From NCBI GenBank assembly GCA_025353525.1, contig JANXOO010000059.1, positions 1-6,392 of the forward strand: a stretch of 6,392 bases of DNA. Reading direction: 5' to 3'. Source of the DNA: Schlesneria sp. GTDB lineage: Bacteria > Planctomycetota > Planctomycetia > Planctomycetales > Planctomycetaceae. Position 1 is the stretch's first letter. Each line of letters begins with the position of its first letter. The notes beneath the pieces are model-generated. The model was not told the origin of the DNA, did not search any database, and saw only the letters and a list, made by a program, of their open reading frames with translations. The position numbers and the translations under genes are program-made. Shown piece by piece: positions 1 to 4,424 of this stretch.

Positions 1-1
1 C

Positions 2-658
2 CTGATCTTCGGCATTCCGGACCAGACACTGGCGGATTGGCGTGCGACGTTACTTCACGCGATCAACCTGAATCCCGCTCACATTTCAACGTACGGGCTG
101 ACTTTTGAAAAGGGAACCGCATTCTGGCAACGCCGCGAACGCGGTTCCCTCGTTCGCATTGAAGAAGAGCTGGAACGCGAACAGTACGCCATAGCGATGG
201 AAGACCTGGAGTTGGCGGGATACGAACAGTACGAAATCTCGAATTTCGCGAAACCCGGCTTTCAGTGTCGCCACAACAACGTTTACTGGAATGGCGATCC
301 GTATTGGGCGTTCGGCCCTGGAGCGGCTCGCTACCTGAACGGACGGCGTGAAACGAACATCCGTAGCGTCACTGGTTGGCTGCACCGGCTGGAGCGAGGC
401 GAATCGCCCGTCGGTGACACGGAAAAACTCGATGCACAGCACTGCGCCCGTGAACTGGTTTACCTTGGCCTGCGCCGTATTGCCGGAGTGTCTCGCGAGG
501 AATTCCAACGCCGCACCGGCATGGAACTCGACGAACTGTACGGCGAAACCATTCAGGAACAGTCAAAACGCGGCACGCTGGATGACAACGGTTCCCGGAT
601 TTGCCTGACGCGCGAGGGACGATTCGTCGCTGATCTGGTTGTCATGGAGTTTCTTTGA
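2..658 (+). CDS. hemW: HemW heme chaperone (radical SAM family, HemN-like), C-terminal part, 5' end outside window
   Basis: The frame is open from the left edge to TGA at 656-658 and gives 218 residues, a little over half of the usual roughly 380-400. HemW proteins resemble the coproporphyrinogen oxidase HemN but are thought to bind heme and deliver it to cytoplasmic or membrane acceptors. Visible in order (window residues): the end of the radical SAM barrel (IFGIPDQTL at 2-10, then HISTYGLT at 27-34), the YEQYEISNFAKPG block (74-86), the HNNVYW motif (91-96) that fits the HNxxYW signature separating HemW from HemN, the FGPGA loop (104-108), and a HemN_C-like helical/winged-helix tail (about 145-215). 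The CxxxCxxC iron-sulfur motif would lie left of the window and cannot be checked. After GPGA the usual His-Ser is replaced by Ala-Arg. A 361-base gap separates it from the next gene in the same direction. The family assignment is firm; activity is not shown. Confidence 0.93.
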   Translation: MIFGIPDQTLADWRATLLHAINLNPAHISTYGLTFEKGTAFWQRRERGSLVRIEEELEREQYAIAMEDLELAGYEQYEISNFAKPGFQCRHNNVYWNGDPYWAFGPGAARYLNGRRETNIRSVTGWLHRLERGESPVGDTEKLDAQHCARELVYLGLRRIAGVSREEFQRRTGMELDELYGETIQEQSKRGTLDDNGSRICLTREGRFVADLVVMEFL

Positions 659-691
659 TCCAGTTTGCATCCGCCTGCCTGGCTTTTGCCA

Positions 692-703
692 TATTCGCGA
701 ATA
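692..703. repeat. 12-bp perfect palindrome TATTCGCGAATA
   Basis: TATTCGCGAATA equals its own reverse complement over 12 bases and does not extend further. It lies 33 bases after the hemW stop and about 316 bases before the kinase start. Perfect palindromes of this length are typical of dimeric regulator sites, but no regulator or promoter can be tied to it here. Presence is certain; function is unknown. Confidence 0.6.
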
Positions 704-767
704 CAGTACCGCAGGAATTCAGCCGAAAATTATACTGCTCGCGGTCCAGATTGAGGCTTCGTTTGTC

Positions 768-794
768 AGTCCGCTTCCGCGTTCGAAGCGGACT
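768..794. terminator. Strong hairpin, possible terminator of hemW or of a minus-strand remnant
   Basis: Bases 768-777 (AGTCCGCTTC) and 785-794 (GAAGCGGACT) form a perfect 10-bp stem with a 7-base loop. There is no T-run on either side, so it is not a canonical intrinsic terminator. It starts 110 bases after the hemW stop. Read on the minus strand it begins at the TAG (793-795) of the protein-like frame described at 793-990, a position that would suit a transcript end for that frame. Confidence 0.45.
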
Positions 795-880
795 ACGGCA
801 GTTTCCAGGTGTCGCTGGATTTCTCAATCGCCTCAAACCAGATTGCGCGTCGTATAACAGGGAAAAACTCACGCAGCTCC

Positions 881-918
881 GCCGGTGCGGTAGAACCCCG
901 TCAGCCGGTCTGGTAGAA
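881..918. repeat. Imperfect 15-bp direct repeat, 23-bp period
   Basis: GCCGGTGCGGTAGAA (881-895) recurs as GCCGGTCTGGTAGAA (904-918) with 13 of 15 bases the same and starts 23 bases apart, about two helical turns. It ends about 100 bases before the kinase start. It could be a tandem regulator site or a trace of local duplication; it also falls inside the candidate minus-strand remnant, spanning its in-frame stop. Confidence 0.4.
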
Positions 919-921
919 ATC

Positions 922-940
922 GCCGTTGTTTTTCAGCGGC
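922..940 (+). other. Small hairpin with T5 loop in the kinase leader
   Basis: GCCGTTG (922-928) pairs with CAGCGGC (934-940) over 7 bp including one G-U pair, closing a loop of five Ts (929-933). It lies 80 bases before the kinase start and would sit in the 5' leader if transcription starts further upstream. No T-run follows, so it is not called a terminator. Confidence 0.35.
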
Positions 941-1019
941 AGAACCGCATAGGCCAGCAGGTTTACCTGTTCCCCCCCGCGTTTCTGCGTTCACACACGA
1001 CTCTCGAAAGCAGTGATTC

Positions 1020-2015
1020 ATGTCCACCGGTTATGACGTGTTTGGCGTCGGCAATTCGCTCGTCGATATTCAGGCTCGAATCGACGATTCGGTTCTCCAA
1101 AGCCTTCAATTCTCGAAGGGGATTATGACCCTGGTTGACGAACCGACGCAAACTCGTGTTCTTGACAACCTTCGCGGAGCTAAAACCAGCCGATGCGCGG
1201 GGGGTTCGGCAGCCAACACGATCGCGGGACTGGTCGATTTTGGTGGCACCGCCGCCTACGCCGGGAAAACGGGTCGGGATGAACTCGGCGAGTTCTGGTT
1301 GAAAGACATGCGAAATCTGGGAGTCACGATCGAAGTTCCCCAGGTCCAGGGCCAAACCGGTGCCTGCGTCGTTTTGATCACCGAAGATGCGCAGCGCACG
1401 ATGTTGACTCATCTGGGGCTTTCGGCCACGTTGGGCCCCGACGACATTTCGGAAGCCGAGATCAAAAAGTCCAAATTCGTATATATCGAGGGATATTTGT
1501 TTGCGGGAGAAAAGACGAAGGACGCGGCCATGCGCGCGATCGAACTTGCCAAAAAGAACGGCGTCAAAGTCGCGTTTACAGTTTCTGACCCGTTCCTGAT
1601 CCAGATGCACAAGGATCTTTTCTGGTCACTGATCGAGGGACCTGTCGACCTGCTGTTTTGCAACCTCGACGAAGCACGCAGTCTGACGGGAAAGACCGAT
1701 CCGATCGAATGTGCTCATGCGATTCATCGCCACGCCGCCGATGTCGCATTGACTCTGGGTGCTGACGGCTCGCTGCTGATGCACGATGGCAAGGCGATTC
1801 CGATTGAAGGAGTCACAACAAAAGCAATCGACACCACCGGGGCTGGTGATATGTACGCAGCAGGAATCCTGTACGGCATCACGAACGGGCTGACATGGAA
1901 GCAATCAGGCCATCTTGCGTCTCACGCGGCGGCGCGGGTCGTTGCGCAAATGGGTGCCCGACTCTCAAAACCGTTTACGAAAGAGGAAGTCGCAAAACTT
2001 ATCAGCGGCGTGTAG
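1020..2015 (+). CDS. PfkB-family carbohydrate/nucleoside kinase, adenosine-kinase-like
   Basis: The 331-residue protein has the length and full architecture of a ribokinase/PfkB kinase, a cytoplasmic enzyme that moves the ATP gamma-phosphate to a hydroxyl of a sugar or nucleoside. The N-terminal strand [13 protein letters not shown] (5-17) leads into the substrate lid; GGSAANT (61-67) is the first family signature; [11 protein letters not shown] (83-93) follows. FCNLDEA (213-219) is the usual Asn/Glu motif near the Mg-ATP site, and TLGADGSLL (245-253) precedes the second signature DTTGAGD (271-277), whose last Asp is the expected catalytic base and whose GAG makes the anion hole. No key residue is missing. 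The opening block and the [10 protein letters not shown] context resemble adenosine-kinase-like members, but ribokinase, fructokinase or inosine/guanosine kinase activity cannot be excluded. ATG at 1020 is chosen because the conserved first strand begins four residues later; only a weak purine run (GAAAG, 1006-1010) precedes it. It converges with the efflux gene, 84 bases away. Confidence 0.9.
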   Translation: MSTGYDVFGVGNSLVDIQARIDDSVLQSLQFSKGIMTLVDEPTQTRVLDNLRGAKTSRCAGGSAANTIAGLVDFGGTAAYAGKTGRDELGEFWLKDMRNLGVTIEVPQVQGQTGACVVLITEDAQRTMLTHLGLSATLGPDDISEAEIKKSKFVYIEGYLFAGEKTKDAAMRAIELAKKNGVKVAFTVSDPFLIQMHKDLFWSLIEGPVDLLFCNLDEARSLTGKTDPIECAHAIHRHAADVALTLGADGSLLMHDGKAIPIEGVTTKAIDTTGAGDMYAAGILYGITNGLTWKQSGHLASHAAARVVAQMGARLSKPFTKEEVAKLISGV

Positions 2016-2017
2016 CA

Positions 2018-2042
2018 CACCAGTTCTGAAAATGGACTGGTG
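2018..2042. terminator. Hairpin between convergent genes, probable bidirectional terminator
   Basis: CACCAGTTC (2018-2026) pairs with GGACTGGTG (2034-2042) over 9 bp with one G-T pair, leaving a 7-base loop TGAAAAT. It begins two bases after the kinase stop and lies 58 bases past the end of the convergent efflux gene. There is no T-run after the stem on either strand, so it may act through Rho or only protect transcript ends. Its place directly after a stop codon, between genes that face each other, supports a 3'-end role. Confidence 0.55.
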
Positions 2043-2099
2043 CAGCCCCGGAAGCCGCCGTCAAAAGCATCAGCGATTTCCGCCCTCGCATGTTTCGCC

Positions 2100-3719
2100 C
2101 TATTTGCCGGTTCCTGAAGTGTCGTCCAGGTTCTGCGCCTTTTCCAGAGCTGATGGAGGAGGCAGGGTAGTAGACGCATCGTCGGACGGTGATTCCGGCA
2201 CGGGCTGGTCAAGTCCATCCACAGCCTGAAGGATTTCTTCCATGAACATAGAACCGCCCCCCAGCGCCTGATAGGCATTGACGATTGCGGACAGTTGTTG
2301 CTGCTTGGTTTCGATGAGAACAGTTCTCGCGTCCAGAAGATCTCGCTGAACTAACAACACGTCCAGGTATTCCACGTCGTGCCGGCCACTCATGAACAGA
2401 TCGGTCGCCAAATCGACGGACTTTTCGAGCGCATTCACCTGTTCCCGCTTGATTTCGACGCTGCCTCGGTAGTTCTCGACTTTGGAGACCCGGTTGACAA
2501 CCTCGGTAAAGGCGTTAAGGATCGTACGCTGGTAGTTATAGACCGACTGAAGCTGCCTGGCATTTGCACTGAGATACTGGGCCTGTATCGCTTTCCTGTT
2601 GATTAAAGGCGCTACCAGTTCACCGCCCGCGCTGGCAATAAATGCACCTGGATCGAGCAAGTATCTTGGATTGAAAGCTTCGTAACCGACACTCGCAGTC
2701 AAATCGAGTTTGGGATAGAAGTTTGCCCTGGCGACCAGCACATCCAGCCCGGAGGCCGCCACCTCACGTTCGGCCGCGAGAATATCACGTCGATTCTGCA
2801 AGAGATCTGACGGTACGCCGACGCTCAGAATTTGCGAGTCGAGTTTGATAAAGTCCCACGATTTTCGGTCGACGGGCTGCGGAAAACGACCGGCGAGGAA
2901 GTTAATTCTGTTCTCGGTTTCGATAATGTTTTGTCGAACGATCAGCCTTTGACTTTCGTTCTTGCGCACTTCGGCGAGAAATCGCTGAACGCCCAATTCG
3001 GTGCCGCGTGCCGCTTCTTTTTGAGCTTTGGCAACTTCGAGGCTTTTCTGTTGCAGTTGAATGGTTTGATCGAGATACAACAGCCGTTTGTCGAGCGCTG
3101 CGAGTTCGTAGTAATTCTCGGCGATCTCAGCGACCAATCGAGTAATCAGGTAATTCCGGGCCTCGATCGCTTCGGCATAGCGCTGCATCGCTGCGGCCTG
3201 GGCGTTTCGGTATTGCTTCCAGATATCAACGTGCCAAACCATATCTGCGGAAAGTCGGGAATTAGTCAGTGGATCGTTGAATCGACGGCCACCCGGAGCG
3301 GTGAGTTGATCCTCTGCGGCTCCCAATGGGGTAAACCGGCTGGTTTTGTCGAACCCACCCCGAGCTCCGATGCCGATGAATGGCAGGTACGCACCTCGAC
3401 GCGCCAAAATCTCGTTATTGGCGATCTGGATTTCCTGATTCCGGATCTTCAACTCCTGGTTCAGAGACAAGCCCTCGACCAGTAGTTGGGTCAGTGTTGG
3501 ATCATTGAAGAACTCGTTGATGCTGATCTGGCTTGAGTTCTCCGAACTCGTTTTACCGTTGAAATCTCCCGGCATGGCCCGCCCGGCATCGGGACAGCAA
3601 AGCTGCGGAAGGTGGCAGCCCGACACCAGCAACAACATCATTCCGGTAACGGCTGAGGCAACCGCTTGTTGTGAGAAGCGCGAGCTGAGGCGACACGCCG
3701 ATTGGCAATTCGGTTTCAT
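2100..3719 (-). CDS. Outer-membrane efflux lipoprotein, TolC/OprM/NodT family
   Basis: The 539-residue protein is the outer-membrane channel of a tripartite efflux pump; three copies would form a beta-barrel plus a periplasmic alpha-barrel docked to the adaptor and RND pump. A hydrophobic signal segment (about 20-34) ends in the lipobox LVSGC, with Cys35 the expected lipidated residue, so the mature protein is probably anchored as in OprM. Two OEP repeats follow (about 66-275 and 300-488). The second opens with GVPSDLLQNRRDILAAERE (301-319), the hallmark NodT/OprM block, followed by ARANFYPKLDLTASVGY (330-346); the first domain has the equivalent ARRGAYLPFI (106-115). AYQALGGGS (482-490) is the normal family end. 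About 50 further residues, acidic and rich in Pro, Ser and Thr, extend past it. The ATG at 3719 has a good AAGGA site 7 bases upstream and leaves a sensible signal peptide. The pump gene lies upstream on the same strand, 705 bases away; substrate unknown. Confidence 0.93.
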   Translation of the reverse strand: MKPNCQSACRLSSRFSQQAVASAVTGMMLLLVSGCHLPQLCCPDAGRAMPGDFNGKTSSENSSQISINEFFNDPTLTQLLVEGLSLNQELKIRNQEIQIANNEILARRGAYLPFIGIGARGGFDKTSRFTPLGAAEDQLTAPGGRRFNDPLTNSRLSADMVWHVDIWKQYRNAQAAAMQRYAEAIEARNYLITRLVAEIAENYYELAALDKRLLYLDQTIQLQQKSLEVAKAQKEAARGTELGVQRFLAEVRKNESQRLIVRQNIIETENRINFLAGRFPQPVDRKSWDFIKLDSQILSVGVPSDLLQNRRDILAAEREVAASGLDVLVARANFYPKLDLTASVGYEAFNPRYLLDPGAFIASAGGELVAPLINRKAIQAQYLSANARQLQSVYNYQRTILNAFTEVVNRVSKVENYRGSVEIKREQVNALEKSVDLATDLFMSGRHDVEYLDVLLVQRDLLDARTVLIETKQQQLSAIVNAYQALGGGSMFMEEILQAVDGLDQPVPESPSDDASTTLPPPSALEKAQNLDDTSGTGK

Positions 3720-3726
3720 TGAGTCA

Positions 3727-3731
3727 TCCTT
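3727..3731 (-). promoter_or_regulatory. Shine-Dalgarno site of the efflux lipoprotein gene
   Basis: Read on the minus strand, AAGGA lies 7 bases before the ATG at 3719. It is the clearest ribosome binding site in the window. It supports this start and shows that the gene can be translated independently of the distant upstream pump gene. Confidence 0.7.
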
Positions 3732-3751
3732 GACTGCCGACGGCGAGTCTC

Positions 3752-3768
3752 AATCAAATCGATTGATT
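3752..3768. promoter_or_regulatory. Interrupted palindrome upstream of the efflux lipoprotein gene, operator candidate
   Basis: The 17 bases AATCAAATCGATTGATT consist of AATCA and TGATT arms around a central ATCGAT, with one extra A on the left. The site lies 32 bases before the ATG of the minus-strand efflux gene, a common place for a repressor or activator of efflux genes. No regulator gene is in the window, so the role is inferred from position and symmetry only. Confidence 0.35.
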
Positions 3769-4105
3769 CCTCTGCTCGTATCGGGTTGCACCAACGTCCC
3801 CAAAAGGGGATCAGGCACTAAAAACATCCAGTGTCATGAATCCCGTCATCGGCCCGGCAAAAACCTCGTTCGCATGGACGATAGCGCTGACATCATCATG
3901 GACATCGGCAGACCGATTGCCACGGGCTTCGAATTCAGCTTACAACACCGTGCGACCGACGGAATTCCGCTGTTCGTCCCGCAAAGTCAGCCCCTGATGC
4001 ACAGGAAGAGAATTCCGCAAAAACGCCAAAAACGGTATCACCGCAAACCGTTCAGCATTGTACTTCGCGCGGCATGGGATGAGACATTTGCAGAAACTGA
4101 ACTTT

Positions 4106-4140
4106 CGATGGAATGTCAGGCGCCGAATGATGTTCCATCG
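4106..4140 (+). other. Long hairpin with GGCGCC in the loop, possible structured RNA element
   Basis: CGATGGAA (4106-4113) is the exact complement of TTCCATCG (4133-4140). The pairing continues inward as TGTCA with TGATG, giving a 13-bp stem with two G-U pairs when read as plus-strand RNA. On the minus strand those two pairs become A-C mismatches, so the structure favours plus-strand transcription. The 9-base loop GGCGCCGAA carries the self-complementary GGCGCC, which could let two copies pair loop to loop. It ends 23 bases before the weak open frame at 4164. There is no T-run after it, so it is not a canonical terminator. Confidence 0.4.
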
Positions 4141-4163
4141 CGATCCGCGGAAACGGGCTTTCG

Positions 4164-4361
4164 ATGAATGCCTCATTCATGGCCGCATTCATGGCCGCGT
4201 GCGGTGTAAGCATTTCTGCTGCGAACACCCTTATTGGTATTCCGCAATGCGACGACTTGCACTACGTCGAATATCGAGCGTTTGAGCACGCGTACGATGC
4301 CACGCAATCTCTACATCTCGACGATCAAACGGTTGAGATGAAAGTATCCGACTTTGTGTAA
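4164..4361 (+). CDS. Possible small protein, 65 residues, unknown function (doubtful)
   Basis: An ATG at 4164 opens a 65-codon frame ending in TAA at 4359-4361. I do not recognise it. The first about 26 residues are hydrophobic and small (FMAAFMAACGVSISAANTLI within them), which could be a poor signal or membrane segment; the repeated FMAA comes from a 12-bp tandem duplication. The rest is acidic and soluble-looking, with ordinary composition rather than the Arg/Ser-rich make-up of most spurious frames. A strong hairpin lies just upstream and a T8 tract 16 bases after the stop. Against it: no good ribosome binding site, no family match that I can see, and it sits opposite the direction of both neighbours in a gap. 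It may be a chance frame or a remnant. Confidence 0.2.
   Translation: MNASFMAAFMAACGVSISAANTLIGIPQCDDLHYVEYRAFEHAYDATQSLHLDDQTVEMKVSDFV
4175..4198. repeat. Perfect 12-bp tandem duplication ATTCATGGCCGC x2
   Basis: ATTCATGGCCGC at 4175-4186 is followed at once by an identical copy at 4187-4198. The unit is a multiple of three, so it keeps frame in the open frame starting at 4164, where it encodes FMAA twice. It looks like a recent slippage or duplication event. Confidence 0.7.
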
Positions 4362-4370
4362 TTCTTGTCG

Positions 4371-4416
4371 GCACCGGTTTTTTTTGGTGTGGCAGCCGGT
4401 GAGAATACTGCCGGTG
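4371..4416. terminator. T8 tract with CCGGTG repeats, possible 3'-end element
   Basis: GCACCGG (4371-4377) is followed by eight Ts (4378-4385), then GCCGGTG at 4395-4401 and again at 4410-4416. CACCGG can pair with either CCGGTG copy across the T-run, giving alternative 6-bp stems. For a plus-strand transcript the T8 follows a weak upstream stem, CCGAC (4348-4352) with GTCGG (4367-4371), six bases short of the T-run, which is a poor terminator geometry. For the minus-strand pump transcript, whose stop is 9 bases upstream of the outer repeat, the tract reads as A8, so it is not a normal U-tail. A 3'-end role is suggested by position only. Confidence 0.35.
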
Positions 4417-4424
4417 TGCATGCG

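Larger units (their letters stand above)
793..990 (-). pseudogene. Possible remnant of a protein gene, interrupted by an in-frame TGA
   Basis: On the minus strand one frame runs from 990 down to a TAG at 793-795 with a single in-frame TGA at 901-903. The first part (990-904) reads with ordinary composition, e.g. EQVNLLAYAVLPLKNNGDF. The second (900-796) includes ELREFFPVIRRAIWFEAI and then EKSSDTWKLP before the stop. Codon choice resembles that of the real genes and the composition is balanced in charged and aromatic residues, unlike most antisense frames. There is no ATG, GTG or TTG start in either part, and upstream the frame closes with a TGA at 991-993, just before the kinase start. A perfect hairpin sits on the stop. 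I do not recognise a family. A decayed gene tail is the favoured reading; chance openness in GC-rich DNA is the main alternative. Confidence 0.2.
659..1019. other. 361-base intergenic gap with multiple repeats, no confident gene
   Basis: This gap lies between the hemW stop and the kinase start. It contains a 12-bp palindrome (692-703), a 10-bp stem hairpin (768-794), a 13/15 direct repeat (881-918), a 7-bp hairpin with a T5 loop (922-940) and a short inverted repeat (958-969). No tRNA-like or rRNA-like sequence was seen. A TATACT at 731-736 and a TATAAC at 853-858 resemble -10 boxes, but neither has a convincing -35 box at the right distance, so no promoter is called. On the minus strand a protein-like frame runs from 990 to 793 with one internal stop and is listed separately. 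Confidence 0.7.
3720..4424. other. 705-base gap between pump and duct genes, no confident gene
   Basis: This stretch parts the RND pump stop from the efflux lipoprotein start. GC looks slightly lower than in the flanking genes (sampled lines about 52-58%). It contains an interrupted palindrome (3752-3768), a short G/C hairpin TCCCC-AAAA-GGGGA (3797-3810), a 10-bp palindrome CGGAATTCCG (3960-3969), a strong 13-bp-stem hairpin (4106-4140), a 12-bp perfect tandem duplication (4175-4198) and a T8 tract among CCGGTG repeats (4371-4416). Several open frames cross it on both strands, but none has a recognisable domain; the best is the 65-codon frame at 4164-4361. No promoter could be placed with confidence, although the downstream gene probably needs one here. 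Confidence 0.65.

Noticed and set aside
86..508. 140-codon open frame on the minus strand
   Set aside because: It is antisense to hemW, which carries the HNxxYW and GPGA motifs in the plus frame.
731..736. TATACT as a promoter -10 box for the kinase
   Set aside because: No acceptable -35 box 16-18 bases upstream and almost 290 bases from the start codon; too weak to call.
963..1610. 215-codon open frame on the minus strand
   Set aside because: It lies antisense to the PfkB kinase, which has full family motifs; its product is unlike any family I know and is explained by codon bias of the real gene.
2832..3485. 217-codon open frame on the plus strand
   Set aside because: It is entirely antisense to the efflux lipoprotein, whose two OEP repeats are continuous through this stretch.
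3797..3810. TCCCC-AAAA-GGGGA hairpin as a terminator
   Set aside because: Only 5 bp of stem, no T-run on either strand and no gene ending next to it.
3962..4018. GAATTCCGC occurring twice (3962-3970 and 4010-4018)
   Set aside because: Nine bases, two copies, no further similarity around them; consistent with chance.
3505..4167. 220-codon open frame on the plus strand
   Set aside because: Its first 215 bases are antisense to the signal peptide and start of the efflux lipoprotein; the product has no recognisable domain, and the rest crosses the gap and the hairpin at 4106-4140.
3940..4176. 78-codon open frame on the minus strand, with further open codons after its TAA
   Set aside because: The N-terminal half is Arg/Lys/Phe-rich in a way typical of spurious frames. 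The piece after the TAA looks more protein-like, but there is no start site or known family.
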